From the NCBI GenBank assembly GCA_052174535.1, contig JBQMRQ010000022.1, forward strand, positions 1-64,000: a DNA stretch of 64,000 nucleotides, written 5' to 3'. Source of the DNA: Arsenophonus sp052174535. Lineage in GTDB: Bacteria > Pseudomonadota > Gammaproteobacteria > Enterobacterales > Enterobacteriaceae. The notes under the pieces are model-generated. The model saw only the letters and a program-made list of their open reading frames with translations, did no database searches and was not told the DNA's origin. A program made the translations under genes and the position numbers. Positions 1-11,604 of the stretch are shown in pieces; within the stretch, counting starts at the first letter, position 1, and each line of letters starts with the position of its first letter.

Positions 1-265
1 GCAACAGGCTTGCCGCCCATCGACAAGGTAGTATTTCAGGATTTTGTTACAGCATAATTTTGAGTTCCGCCTCAATAACGGTGCTATCAGTTACCTGCTA
101 GCATTTCAAATTACTTCATACAATAATCAAAGGTAATATCTGATTTTGCGGATACTTGTGTAGGGTAGATTTTTATGGTATATGATCTCTCTGTTATTGA
201 CAGAATCCATGAAATTAATTAGCAGAATATGCTTTTTTACCCATTTTATTAAAACTACATACATC
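1..265 (-). mobile_element. IS256-family transposase remnant, N-terminal end, cut by the window edge
   Basis: This stretch matches the other IS256 copies of the window, for example 6640-6820 and 10530-10690, at what is the 5' end of the transposase gene on the minus strand. No open frame survives. The family assignment comes from better-preserved copies (see 52640-53950). The rest of the copy lies to the left of the window. Confidence 0.7.
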
Positions 266-269
266 AGAA

Positions 270-480
270 ACGAGGATAACTTAGATGAGCTACAAAGTCA
301 TTATTTCAATCTAGTTAAGAGCTTAAGATTACTCAATATCAATATATTTTTCTGTATAATCAGAAATTACTCTACCAATTACTCTACCTATTAGTAATAT
401 ATAAAAAAATTTTATTACAATCTATAAAATATAGATTCAAAGTTAAACCTGAATTATTTAAAATAATACCATCCATGCTG
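270..480 (+). mobile_element. IS481-family transposase remnant, C-terminal end
   Basis: Read on the plus strand this gives DELQSHYFNLVKSLRLLNIN, which corresponds to the IS481 stretch 'xxLQTHHFNSGEELxxTLxxY' near the C-terminus. The following DNA repeats at 20490-20640 and 46530-46670, and inverted at 62870-63000. It directly abuts an IS256 fragment. The frame is broken, so this is a fossil. Confidence 0.65.
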
Positions 481-626
481 GATATAATACTTATTTTAAA
501 CACTTTTTTAGTAAATTTATAAATAAATTTATTTAATCTTTTAATTATATTTATTTATAGAATTGTTTTGTAAAACTAATTTTATTTAGTTCAATATTTG
601 TAATAAGATGATTAATAGCAGCGACT

Positions 627-2816
627 CTAATTTTCAGTTGGATCAACATCAATATTCCATTTTACTTTTCTACTTTCAGGGTATGTTGTAATTTCAAGTA
701 AAATATGCGAAAGAAATTGTTGTAAATAGACCCGGGAAGGATGCTGGAGTAGTAATTGCCAACGAAATCGACCTGCTTGCTTAGCCCGGATCGCCGGTAA
801 AGGACCCATTAATAAAAGTTGTGAATCGCGCATGTTATGTTGTTCTATGCATTTGCGAAACTTGTTTAAAAAATCAAGTACAAATTGGTTATGATAATCT
901 TCTGAACGGATCATTATATGACTACTATATGGTGGCAAAAAAACATCGCCTCGTTCCGCTAATGTTTCTATTGCAAACGCGTTATATCCTTTTTTTAATA
1001 AAGTCCATAATAATGGATGTTCAGGGTGGTAGGTTTGTAGGATCACTTCACCATGTTTATCGGATCGTCCAGCCCGTCCAGACACTTGGATATAAAGTTG
1101 AGCAAATTTTTCTGTTGCCCGATAATCACTGGAAAAAAGTGCGCCATCTACATTCAGTAAGGCAACTAAAGTAACATCAGGAAAATGGTGTCCTTTAGCT
1201 AGCATTTGGGTGCCGATCAAAATCCGAGAACCACCTGTGTAGACAGGTGCTAATTGTTTTTCTAATGCGTCTTTTCGCCGAGTGGAATCTTTATCAAAGC
1301 GAGTAACTGGTATTTTAGGAAAAATCTGATTAATTACTTCTTCTAACTGTTCAGTTCCTAAACCAACAGGGAGTAGATTCGTTGAGCCACAGTATGAGCA
1401 TTGTATTGGGATTGGTAGTTGATTATTACAGTAATGGCAACATAGCTGACGTTGGCGATGATGTAGTGTGTAATAATGATCACAACGTAAACATTCGGCA
1501 ATCCAGCTACAATCATGACAAATCAACGTTGGTGAGTAGCCACGCCGATTTAAAAATAGTATCACTTGATTATTTGCTGCTAGATGATATTCAATACGCT
1601 GAATTAATGGTTTTGACATACCATATTTTAATGGTTGACCTTTTAAATCAAGTAAATGTTGGCTTACTGGTTTGGCGTTTCCTGCTCGTTGGGTTAGGTC
1701 TATACGGTGATATTTTCCTTGTTCAACATTATAGAGACTTTCTAACGAAGGTGTTGCTGTACCCATAATAATTGGAATGTTCTCTTTTTTAGCGCGAAAA
1801 ACAGCCAAATCACGGGCATGATAACACCATCCGTTTTGTTGTTTATAGGAATTATCGTGTTCTTCATCAATGATGATTAACCCAAGATTAGCAAAGGCCG
1901 TAAATAATGCGGATCGTGTACCAATCACAATAGCACTACATCCCTTTTTTGCACGTAACCAGACTGTCAGTCGTTTACTATCATTTAATGTAGAATGTAG
2001 CACATCAACAGGTGCATTGAATCGCTCACTAAATCGTTGAGTAGTTTGAAGAGTAAGACTAATTTCAGGTACAAGGACTAATGCTTGTTTACCTTTCGCT
2101 AAAACCTTTTCAATGATACTAAGATAGACTTCTGTTTTACCAGAACTTGTAATCCCTACTAATAACCAAGCCATGAAAGTTAGTTTAGAACTTATTACTC
2201 CTACTGCTATTGACTGTTCTAGATTAAGTTTTGGTTTTTCACCACAGAGGTGAAAATTAGAATGCCAGATTTCTATTTTTGGTTGGATAGGTAATAGTTG
2301 AATCAAGGTTTTCTTTTTTAATGTTTGTAGTGCACTTTCACTTAATTCATATTCTGTTATTTGATGACGATAAATGGGTTGTTGTTGTAGTAATTCGAGT
2401 GCTTGTTGCTGTTTTGGTACTCGTTTAAGCTGATTTAGAGAAAAATTTTTACCTTGCTGAGTGATTTGCCATTGCCATACTGGAGTAAATGTTGCTGCTT
2501 TACCTTGTCGTAGTAAAACTGGTAGTGCATGAAATAGTACTTCACCAATTGGATGATGATAATACTTAGCTCCCCAAAGAAGCAATGACCATAAATTCTC
2601 CGAAAATAGCGATTCTTGATCTAAGACTTGTTTAATGTTTTTTAATTGTTCACTACTGAGCTTACTATTTTGATTATGTGACAATATAATACCTAAAGTA
2701 GTATGTTTTCCAAAAGGCAGTAATACGCGGCAACCTTTGATTGGCAAAGGAAGATTAGATTGGTATTCAAAAACGCGCATCAGCGGAACAGGAAGAGCCA
2801 CTTGAACAATAGCCAT
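627..2816 (-). CDS. priA: Primosomal protein N' (replication restart helicase PriA)
   Basis: PriA is a 3'-to-5' superfamily 2 DNA helicase that recognises stalled replication forks and reloads the replisome. The protein has 729 residues against 732 in E. coli and appears intact from MAIVQVALPVPL to the terminal KVKWNIDVDPTEN. A Walker A motif GITSSGKT lies at residues 221-228, followed by a DEEH Walker B motif. The zinc module keeps eight cysteines in four C-x2-C pairs (CHDC, CLRC, CHYC, CSYC). The helicase motif GTQMLAKGHHFPDV and the QVSGRAGR motif are present. It is divergent from rpmE, as in E. coli. With recF decayed in this window, PriA may be one of the few remaining fork-rescue factors. 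Confidence 0.97.
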   Translation of the reverse strand: MAIVQVALPVPLMRVFEYQSNLPLPIKGCRVLLPFGKHTTLGIILSHNQNSKLSSEQLKNIKQVLDQESLFSENLWSLLLWGAKYYHHPIGEVLFHALPVLLRQGKAATFTPVWQWQITQQGKNFSLNQLKRVPKQQQALELLQQQPIYRHQITEYELSESALQTLKKKTLIQLLPIQPKIEIWHSNFHLCGEKPKLNLEQSIAVGVISSKLTFMAWLLVGITSSGKTEVYLSIIEKVLAKGKQALVLVPEISLTLQTTQRFSERFNAPVDVLHSTLNDSKRLTVWLRAKKGCSAIVIGTRSALFTAFANLGLIIIDEEHDNSYKQQNGWCYHARDLAVFRAKKENIPIIMGTATPSLESLYNVEQGKYHRIDLTQRAGNAKPVSQHLLDLKGQPLKYGMSKPLIQRIEYHLAANNQVILFLNRRGYSPTLICHDCSWIAECLRCDHYYTLHHRQRQLCCHYCNNQLPIPIQCSYCGSTNLLPVGLGTEQLEEVINQIFPKIPVTRFDKDSTRRKDALEKQLAPVYTGGSRILIGTQMLAKGHHFPDVTLVALLNVDGALFSSDYRATEKFAQLYIQVSGRAGRSDKHGEVILQTYHPEHPLLWTLLKKGYNAFAIETLAERGDVFLPPYSSHIMIRSEDYHNQFVLDFLNKFRKCIEQHNMRDSQLLLMGPLPAIRAKQAGRFRWQLLLQHPSRVYLQQFLSHILLEITTYPESRKVKWNIDVDPTEN

Positions 2817-3042
2817 TATTAAGTGTTTCCAATAATTAGAATACAGATTATTTTAAATACATAAAAATAGAATATCATATTATTTGAATATATTTTATTG
2901 TGCTATAAATAGATTTTCTATATGATTTATTATTTCATCTTGGTTAGTAGGTTAATAAGGTGCTTATCTAACCACGATTCTTAATTGATTTGATGTATAG
3001 TCTTAGAGTTATATAGTTATGCTGTCTAAGTAGAGGTTTTCT

Positions 3043-3276
3043 ATGAAAAAAGAAATTCATCCTAAATATGAAGAAATTACTGCAACTTGCTCTTGCGGTA
3101 ATATAATGAAAATTAAATCAACTGTTAATCATGATCTGAATTTGGATGTTTGTAGTAAATGTCATCCATTCTATACAGGTAAGCAGCGTGATGTGGCTTC
3201 TGGCGGCCGTGTTGATCGCTTCAAGCAGCGATTCAATATTTCAGGAATAAAAAATAATAATGATAAAATAATATAA
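3043..3276 (+). CDS. rpmE: Large ribosomal subunit protein bL31 (zinc-binding form)
   Basis: This is bL31, which bridges the 50S central protuberance and the 30S head. The protein has 77 residues; the E. coli protein has 70. The start MKKEIHPKYEEITATCSCG and the CSKCHPFYTGKQRDVASGG segment are nearly identical to E. coli. The four cysteines of the 'C+' zinc-binding type are present (CSC and CSKC). The C-terminus is about seven residues longer than usual (IKNNNDKII), a low-complexity AT-driven read-through tail. An AGAGG ribosome-binding site lies just upstream of the ATG. It is divergently transcribed from priA across a 226-base spacer. Confidence 0.96.
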   Translation: MKKEIHPKYEEITATCSCGNIMKIKSTVNHDLNLDVCSKCHPFYTGKQRDVASGGRVDRFKQRFNISGIKNNNDKII

Positions 3277-3286
3277 GTTATAATTA

Positions 3287-3307
3287 TGCCTCTATAATAG
3301 AGAGGCA
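3287..3307 (+). terminator. Small hairpin after rpmE
   Basis: TGCCTCT and AGAGGCA form a 7-bp stem around a 7-base loop, 10 bases after the rpmE stop. No strong T-run follows, so it may be a weak or decaying terminator. Confidence 0.4.
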
Positions 3308-3800
3308 ATACTCCACATCGCGGTATTATCGTTATATGAAATCAAATTTATTGAATTAAAACAATTAAGATAAATAATAAATATTTCTATGTATATGGAA
3401 ATATACTATGATCTTTTTATCATGTGTAGCATAAAAGTTGATATAATTACCATTCCACTTAGTTATTACCTTCTCCTTAATTAAATTAATTAATAGAAAA
3501 GAGGATTTAGTTGCTAAATAAATATAGCCTTAATTAGAAAAATTTATTTAAAAAGTTTTTAAGATTCCATCGTTTATATATGAAATTAATATTAATAATT
3601 AACTCATTACTTAAGTTTAAACGTAAGGTATTTTAGATTTCTAGATATATTAACATCTGGATTCTTATTTTGTTATATTTGATTATCTTTTTAATTTTTT
3701 AATGAATTAATATTATGCAATTGAACTAATAATATTAACTATATGCTAATAATTATTATTTCTGGTCTATTATATAGATAATCAGTGTGAAACCCATGTA
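3308..3800. other. AT-rich spacer, nothing recognised
   Basis: No reading frame, RNA or repeat copy could be recognised here. The DNA is very AT-rich and probably represents fully decayed sequence. Confidence 0.5.
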
Positions 3801-4040
3801 AGATAGCTAATGATAGGTTATAATTGAAACCAAACGGTCATGATGATTAGGCTGCATATCATCATATAACTTCAACACATAAAATTAGAGATTCTATCCA
3901 GGCAAGAGAGAATCTGAATCTACTTAGTTAGACATTATCATATCTCCGAATTTACCGTTCATTAAAGAGTAAAACAAATTATGTTGATAATTGGCTATGT
4001 TAGAAAAAACATACTATTTTCAGGGAAATAAAAATGAAAG
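3800..4040 (+). mobile_element. IS481-family remnant, N-terminal part
   Basis: The DNA corresponds to the IS481 segment that reads 'LxxRYGISELTVAKEQNK' in other copies (10920-11110, 19650-19830, 44430-44660). It shares 'aaatttaccgttcattaaagag'-type sequence with them. It is heavily eroded and lacks the rest of the element. Confidence 0.5.
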
Positions 4041-4047
4041 AGTTCAG

Positions 4048-4240
4048 TATGACTGGAATGCATAAGATGTAACTATTAATGGAATCAATAAAAAGATTAA
4101 CAAAAAAATACAAACTCATCAGGTAATCACGATCATACTGTTACTATTAGTATTCATAATCATACTGTTTGAAATAATGCAACTGAAAAGATAGGAAGTA
4201 AGTTGCAAAATTAACATAAAAAATGTTTTCATTGCTCTAC
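4048..4240 (+). pseudogene. Possible fragment of a VgrG-like repeat region (tentative)
   Basis: Between two IS fossils, the plus strand gives DVTINGINKKINKKIQTHQ and, in the next frame, HNHTVTISIHNHTV followed by a stop and NNATEKIGSKLQN. This short repeating pattern of N-x-T-V-x-I resembles the C-terminal beta-helix repeats of VgrG spike proteins. It is far too short and broken to be sure; chance AT-rich repetition is the alternative. Confidence 0.25.
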
Positions 4241-5300
4241 TAAAATAGTAGAGCGTCAGTTAAGAAATAAAAATATTTAGAATTTTAAAAGCTTATACTC
4301 TTATAAGAGTAATACTCATAAGTTCCCCTTGGCTCTTGTGATGTTTATACTGATAAAACCCATGAAATATTATCTTTTGTACTGTGAAAATCGCTTGATA
4401 AAAGACAGATTTCACAATTATTTTGAAATTACTATGTTGATAAAGGTTGTTGCTTTTTTTGCAGAGAAATTTATAATCACGTTTATCATCCCTTATTATA
4501 AGGCTATTCAGCCATCCTTTTAATCGCCTAGAATAATTCTTTACATTTTTAATCTGGAATTTTTTATCAATAACTTTCTAGTTACACTATCTTTAGTAGG
4601 CGATAGTAACTAATTTCATGCTTGTTGAGAAATATTTCATACTATTTAACTCCATCCAAATAAAAGATAGACTCTTTATCAATAATTAGTTCAAAAAATA
4701 ACTAACATATTTTATATTAAACTCTTTAAGAATTTTATCGGTCACATAACCCTATTAATCTAGAACGATTAAGAGAGCGAATTCGTTCTTTGCTACTTTT
4801 GTCTCTTTCTTAAGCATATTCTACTTTTCTATGTAAAAATAACACCTCCCTTTAAAAGATTTAGGAAAAATGTTTCATTGATTTAAAAATATGTTTAGTA
4901 CATTTAAGTTAGCTATCACCAATGAAGTAAAGAAGTAGTGATGTCATCTAAATACTATTTTCAAATCAATGGCTATTTATTTTGCTGAGTTTCATAAAGT
5001 CAATTTATTCAACATATATCGCAGATCGATGTAACCCTAATGAATGTTAGCAGCGGATAAAGATGTTCAGTGTGATAATATATGAGCAGGAGAGAGTGGA
5101 ATAAGTTAATTCAATACATGAATTAACATTATCCAAGAGAAGATATTTTTGAAATAAATAATGATATTCAGCTTTATGTTTGTAAGGAGGAGTGAGAAAA
5201 AAATCTGTTTATCTATATGACTGCTTATTTTTATGGCTACCTATATTTGTAGAAAAAATCTCTTACTACAGTAGTATGATGGATTTCTACTAACAACCTT
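4210..5300 (-). mobile_element. IS1595-family transposase remnant
   Basis: This is a diverged copy of the element at 11605-12630. The shared stretches include the region around 4480-4700 and 4780-5100. The family was read from the 12 kb copy, whose minus strand gives a KGFHIQNVSSYIS-like motif, equivalent to the 'xYHIQNVNAYHSRLKxW' signature of IS1595 transposases. No frame survives. Confidence 0.6.
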
Positions 5301-5499
5301 CGCTTAACATAGCCAGCAAATTAGGAATTAAATATCAAAAAAGATTACTGAAGTTATTTTGTTGATATAAAATACCAACAATCTGTATTGTCATTGAATG
5401 ATTAGGAAAAGTGTCGGAATATTTAATACCATTATCACCAAAAAGAAAATTTAATATCTGGGATATTAAAAATGAGTCAAGGATATTGAGACTAAATTT

Positions 5500-6880
5500 A
5501 GGAGTTGTTAGTAAATCTGGCGCAGCTTGATAAGGCTACGGCATCTGCTCTGGATGATTCAAAAATCTGTTCTTCATCTTTAAATTAAATGAAGATTACA
5601 GAGTTAAGCAGGCTAAATCTTATTAGCCAGTCTAGATTTTGAGCAAACTGTAGCGTCTCTCTTAAATCCTATTAAAATAGCTGTTTTCTTGAACTACAGT
5701 ATAGTGCCCAGCTTTCCGCCTGAGTTTCATAGCCTAACACTGTTGCAAAAATCAATTCAATCAAATTCGTCGTTCTTATTTATATCAGTGCACTGATGGA
5801 AAAGTATAGGATGGTAGTAATTCTTTTCGATTTTTCTCTAGTTTTTTCATCGCTTCAGAGGATATTTCGCTGAAAAGTTTAGCATAAAACATCTAGGCAG
5901 ACTTCCCGCTATTACCTTAATTTTTGCTAATATTCCCTTTGTGGAATGAAGCTAGCATATTAGCTATTTTATGTACCAAACAGTATTAATGGTACGTATT
6001 TAAGAACATTTTTGCTATTGAATTCCAAAAACTAATGGTGCCTTGATTTCTCCTCAACAAGTCTAGAAGATACGATTAAGCCCCGTGTTAGTAAGCAGTT
6101 GAGAGGTTAGACTAAATTCCTTTCTACTTCTTAATAATTATCTTCTATGACAATTGCTTTCTTAAATCTATTTTCAGTGTGAAGACAATAATGAACAGCA
6201 GGTAAAGGAAATTAGCTTGCCTGACAGGACGATATATGCTTTCTGTATAGAAATAAATGTAGCGCATATCGCTTAAATCATGCAGTTACCATTACCTGTT
6301 ACTCTTCAAGTTATTGTTGTCTTAGTCTACTTACTGATGGTACTATAAAGAAATCATGTTCTTTTCACCAAAAGTGCTCAAGAGCTTAGTAAAATTACCG
6401 ATGGATATGCTTTCCTCCTTAACAGAGGAAATAGCCATGGTCTCAGAAACCTTCTTAGATACTTTATTATGATTTAGATAAGGTGCTAGTAATGAGTTTT
6501 AGAAGCATATTCCGTCTCCACTGCGATTCTTAACATTAGTCACTTTAATCTTAATATCAGTAATACCTATCTGTATAATTCACTGTGGTACATAAGCGTT
6601 ATAGTTAAACTAGCATAACGCCAGTTAACAAGACGACATTATCATGGCTTGAATTCCGCTTCAATAAGGTACCCTATCACCTGTATAGTATACCATTACA
6701 GATGAGTTCATATAGGAGGAAGCTACAGGTAATATCTAATTTTTCAGATACTTATAGGCTAGACTTTTCTTAGTATATCATCTCTTTTTTGTTAAAATTA
6801 TTCATGAAATCAATCAGCAGGGGATGCCAGCCAGCATTTCTAAAATTCAATCATCAAAAATAAGTATAACTTAAATTTAA
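5500..6880 (-). mobile_element. IS256-family transposase remnant, near full length
   Basis: This is collinear with the copies at 9370-10760, 36120-37500 and 57180-58580. The C-terminal end of the transposase lies on the left and the N-terminal end on the right. Many frameshifts and stops are present, so it is dead. Confidence 0.75.
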
Positions 6881-8000
6881 TAAAAATATAAATTAAAAGG
6901 TATCAAACATGATATGAGGTAACTTATGCAATTTCTTCTTTCAATAGGTAATAAGTTTATGTATGGGGAGACTGAAAAAGAAAAAACGACTAATGCCATA
7001 AAAATATTGTGTATTAGTTAATTGGTATAGAAATATAAACTATAAATAATATGATTTTAGTTTTTCAGATAAATAGTTTATTAATTACTTTTATTTAAAT
7101 ATTAAAAGAAAATATTTCTGATAAAAATTAAATTAGCAATATCATATTGCTTGTGCAGATTAATTTTTTAAAAATCTATTCAGGATGATGTAATAATTTC
7201 TTATTATAAACTTTATTATATATTTTATATTTATATCAATGATATAGGTGGGATTCATTTTAATAAAATTAAAATCAGCTCATTGTCTACTATTGCTAAA
7301 TCTGTACTAGAACTCATATAAGTTATTTTTAAAATTAAAAGATCTGATTTCAAAAGTATTTTGAAAAAATAAATATCTATTAGATCTAATAAAATTATTG
7401 ATGAGGTTTTTATAAAACTATAATAAAATTATAAATAAGATAGGTAACTAAAAACCACGCCATAATAATTAAGTTTAATAAAAATTATCATTAGTAAATT
7501 TATATAAAATATATCTTTATTTTAAATTTCTGAGATCAGTTTGAGAAGAATAATATTGATTATAAAAATTAATTAATCAGTTATTTTCAATAACTGAAAC
7601 TGTATATTAGTTAGAAACTGTATATTATTTATATATTATTGATAATATCAAATTGATTATTAAATATTAATTAACTAATAAAACTAAATGAAATTTAAGT
7701 ATATACTTAATATTTTCTTTTTTTAATTTTAAGTAAAATTAATTTTTATAAATTCATTAACAAAGAATTTTCTAAATTATTATTATAAATAAACTTAAAA
7801 GTTATGTTAATATATTAATTAATAATTTATAAAATCTTGATAAGTTAAATATTATTAAATATAAACTACTATTTTAGTTAAATAATTTTTATAAAAATAG
7901 AGAATAAATAAAAAATAAAAAGTAATATTAATATTATATGTTTATATCTTGTTATATCATAGGATATATAACCATTAATTTTAAAAAGATCATTAATCTA
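6880..8000. other. Extremely AT-rich spacer beside the glycosyltransferase
   Basis: No gene could be recognised. The stretch contains an 8-bp hairpin at 7578-7596 (CAGTTATT and AATAACTG), directly followed by a short direct repeat (gaaactgtatatta, twice, about 7595-7626). It could hold a fully decayed neighbour of the glycosyltransferase gene, but nothing is readable. Confidence 0.5.
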
Positions 8001-9059
8001 TTATAATTTTCCTTCAATAATAATTCGTATTATGATATTAAAGTTTTTATACATTTTTTGATTTAATTTACTTAAAAGATATTTCATATAAAATAAATAA
8101 CTTTTAAAATATTTATTTTGATATTTTAAATGTCTACTTTTTTTTAAAATCTCTTTATATGTTTTTGGCATAACTAGCTTATGATTAATCCATGGTGAGT
8201 TCAATTTAGCCAATCTAAAGGTTTCATTTGCTATATAATCCGTAGTCCAATCATGCCAAGGCTTAGATAAACCAACAAAATGAATTAATACTGAGCTGCA
8301 AGGAATAGAATATTTATTTTTTGATTTTTCTTTCAGTAAAGAATCAATAGAAAAAAAAGTATTATACTTTATATTTATTAAATGTACTTTTTTATTTAAA
8401 AAAATATTTAACGCATCTTGATCTGGATAAATAAATTTATTTTTTTTATTTAATTTGTTAATAACTTTTGTTGTAATATTATTATTTTTGTATTTGATTA
8501 GATCAATATATAGAAATCCTGAATTGAAATACTTATTAGTATTTATTTTTAGTTCAGATTTATTTTTAGCTTCTCTATCATGAATAGCATAGAGAATTAT
8601 GTCATTCTCAAAATTTAATTTTTTTAAATCGTATATACTCCCTTTACAAAATATATCTGAATCTAAATATAAAATATTTTTTATTTTACTATTTAAATAG
8701 TCTGCTATTATTAATCTAAAATAGATAGCATAAGACCAACAATAATTAGTTGGTAACTTTTTTAAGCTTTCATCTTTAATAATATATATAGTTATTTTAG
8801 TGTTAGTTAGCTTTGCTAGCTGTGAAAATAATCTTTCTTGCTCGTCATCAAAGAAATCAGTAAAAACATGGAAATGAAAATTCATATCTTTGTTATGCAT
8901 TAATATCGAGGTGATAGAAACTCCTGTTCCAAATAAGAAATTTTTATCTACTCCATAAGATATATTAAATAAACAATCTGAATACCTTAATTCTTCATTA
9001 GAAAGATGAAGAACTTTCGTTATTAACTTAGTAGCTTCAAAGTTATTTTTTTTAATCAT
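8001..9059 (-). CDS. Family 8 glycosyltransferase (LPS core WaaJ/WaaO-like)
   Basis: This is a retaining glycosyltransferase of the GT8 family, similar to the enterobacterial UDP-glucose/galactose:LPS core transferases WaaO, WaaI and WaaJ. The 352-residue protein has the family start FNISYGVDKNFLFGTGVSIT (residues 31-50). The metal- and nucleotide-sugar-binding D-x-D motif is DSD at 133-135, in LYLDSDIFCKG. The late HFVGLSKPWHDW motif carries the conserved H, G and KPW residues. It would act at the cytoplasmic face of the inner membrane on the lipid A-core acceptor. It stands alone between IS fossils, with no other waa gene recognisable. It is unusually rich in K, N and I codons compared with priA. 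The exact linkage it makes cannot be told from sequence alone. Confidence 0.88.
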   Translation of the reverse strand: MIKKNNFEATKLITKVLHLSNEELRYSDCLFNISYGVDKNFLFGTGVSITSILMHNKDMNFHFHVFTDFFDDEQERLFSQLAKLTNTKITIYIIKDESLKKLPTNYCWSYAIYFRLIIADYLNSKIKNILYLDSDIFCKGSIYDLKKLNFENDIILYAIHDREAKNKSELKINTNKYFNSGFLYIDLIKYKNNNITTKVINKLNKKNKFIYPDQDALNIFLNKKVHLINIKYNTFFSIDSLLKEKSKNKYSIPCSSVLIHFVGLSKPWHDWTTDYIANETFRLAKLNSPWINHKLVMPKTYKEILKKSRHLKYQNKYFKSYLFYMKYLLSKLNQKMYKNFNIIIRIIIEGKL

Positions 9060-9369
9060 TATTACCCGTTAAATAATAACTATGTCTAATATGTATTATA
9101 TTAGCAGAATTGTAGGATGTTGTTAACTATTAACTATTAATTGTGTCTAAGTAGGTTTGTAGGAGATAGAGTTTTTATTCTTAGAATTTTGCTGAAGATA
9201 CATCAAGGATATGAAAAATAATTTACCATAATTATAGTTATAAGTATAATTATTTTTTAAAATAAAAATAATAAATTGATACAATCATTTTATATAAAAA
9301 TATATTTTATATAAAATACTATAAATTTTTATAAAATTTTAAGCTTTAAAAGCTCTTAGTGTGATTTTG

Positions 9370-10760
9370 GGAGTTTAAAAAAATTAGTGTATGATGGATG
9401 TCTACATTCCGCTCTGATGTTTCATGAATTTATTCTCTATCCTTGAAATTGAACCTTTTAACAGCAGAGTCAACAGTTTAAATCTTCTTAGTCAGTTCCA
9501 ATTATTAAGAAGCTGGTAGTAACTCAGATATCATTGAAAGGTTTGTTTTTCTCAAACTACAGTACTTTCGTGCATCACCTTCGTATCCTCACTGTCATAA
9601 AATCCGATTCAATTAGATTCATTATTTTTATTGATGTCCAGTGCACTACTGATGAGAAGTTATAGAATGCTAGAAGCTTCTTCTCGCTCTCTCTTAAGAT
9701 CTTCATCGATTCAGTATCGTATGCACTTGTTAAAAACTTTACTAGCAAAACATTAGAATTTATTAGCGAAATCAGAGCCTTCTGCTAGCTAAACCTTCGG
9801 CAGCTGCCTTAACTTTTAATTAAATGCCTTTATGGAGTTGAAGCCAGTGCATTAGTTATTTTGCATACCCAATAGCATTTATGCTGCGTATCCGGGATAT
9901 TTTTGCCATTGCATTCTAAAAATCAAAGGCAGGTTTTTCTATAGAAGAACCATTGGAGAGATATAATCAAGTCACGCGTTCACGATCATTAAGAAATTCA
10001 GTTCAGTTAGCTTTTGCCTCTCGATAACTATCTTTAGACTGTAACGAGCTCCTTACATCCATGTAGCGTCGCCGATAATGAGGAGCAAGTAAAGGCGATT
10101 AGTTTGGCTGACATAACGGCATTATTTCTTTAGATAAGAAATAAACGTAGGTATATCACTTAAATCACATAGATACAATTCTTGTATTTTTAAGCCATTC
10201 CCTGTTCAGTCTGCTAATGTTTCTGGTAGAAAATATCATGTGATTTTACTGATAATTCATAGAGTTTCGTGAAAATCACCGGTGGATAATACCCTGCATA
10301 TACACAGGCTATGGTATCAACTTTCAACATTTTTGTACGTTTAGATAAGGCGAAACAAGGGAGGTATTCAAGGATATTCCTGTTTCTACTGCGACTCTTG
10401 AGATTAGATACTTTAATCTTAATATCACCAATACCTTATCTTGTTTGTCTTGTTAAGCAAATAACCGTTATGAACGACGCTATGAACGCCTATCAACAAG
10501 ACGGCATTCAGCACGTTATCGCAGGATAAGCTTTGAGCTCCTCCTCAACTGCAGTACCTATCAATTACTGCCACTATCACGGATAATTTCATATAATGGA
10601 GCAGGTTAATATTTAATTTTACGGATAGCTATAGAGTAGATTTTTTATAGCATATCATCTCTCTATTGTTAAAATTATCCATGAAATTAATCAATAGGAT
10701 ATGCCACCTTTTCTCCTAAGAGATATACTAGAAATGAGCATAATTCAATGAAGTAGATTA
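9370..10760 (-). mobile_element. IS256-family transposase remnant, near full length
   Basis: A collinear copy of the IS256 element, C-terminal end left and N-terminal end right. It contains the stretch that reads WNAMAKIFPD-like and 'xxELLAFYA'-like segments in better copies. It is broken throughout. Confidence 0.75.
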
Positions 10761-10899
10761 GTAATTAAAATAGAAAAGTTAAAAAATAAATAGATGCTAG
10801 GAAAGCAGAAATATGCCCCAGCTAATATCTAAAATTAGATATATATCTGGATGATTGTAGAAAGTCTCCCCCCTCACGCACCTTTTATTTATAGCAAGA

Positions 10900-11600
10900 T
10901 ACCTATTAAGGGAATAGGGTTGAAGCTAAAATATCATGATGATAAGGATCTATTATCAGGCAACTACAATGCCTAAAATCATAGTTGCTCTTCAGGTAAG
11001 GAAGAGCATGCATGTACTCTCTTTATCTGAACGTTATGGCATCCTCCGAACTTACCGTTGCTAAAGAGCAAAAATAAGATAATGTTTATGATAACAACCA
11101 TATTCCATTATTTTTCGATGACCTTATTAACCGCTTATCAGGAAGCTGTAGTTATTTTCTATAAAAATGTTTCTCTCCCTCTCGCCGATCTCCTAGTAGC
11201 GTATGAGAATTCCTGAATCTCGTAGCACTTGAATCTGACCTGGATCACTATTTACACAGGCGCACATAGAGAAGGGAAGATTTGTATGAAATGAGGTAAG
11301 GGGAAGCTCCTGACTGAAACATGAAACGTTTAAAAAAGACAAGCTGATTATTTTCACGTAGATATAAAATATATTATGAAAATTCTAAACGAAATTTCAC
11401 AATGTTATATTTCATAGGGATAATCTAAATCGTGTCACTTGTACTAGATGGGTTTTTATTCATTTTAAAAATATCAAGAACGCAATTTGCTAGATGTTTC
11501 TTACGTAATCTTAATAGAGTGTAGATATCCCATCGGTATTTATAAATAATAGTAAAGAGTTTATAGGGACCGACTTGTTGCTTTATGAAAACATGGCTAT
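10900..11600 (+). mobile_element. IS481-family transposase remnant, 5' two thirds
   Basis: Read through frameshifts, the plus strand gives a RYGISELTVAKEQNK-like N-terminal helix-turn-helix segment and, near 11490-11560, CFLRNLNRV followed by PIGIYK and KEFI. These match the 'ARRFLRDLNRAxPxKIxxLLTDNGKEF' core of IS481 transposases. The copy stops where IS1595 sequence begins near 11600, consistent with an insertion into it. Confidence 0.65.
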
Positions 11601-11604
11601 CTTG

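Noticed and set aside
821..1768. Two plus-strand open frames of 117 and 128 codons
   Set aside because: They lie antisense inside priA, which is clearly coding on the minus strand.
6880..8000. CRISPR array or tandem repeat in the AT-rich spacer
   Set aside because: Only one short direct repeat and a hairpin are present; there is no regular repeat-spacer pattern.
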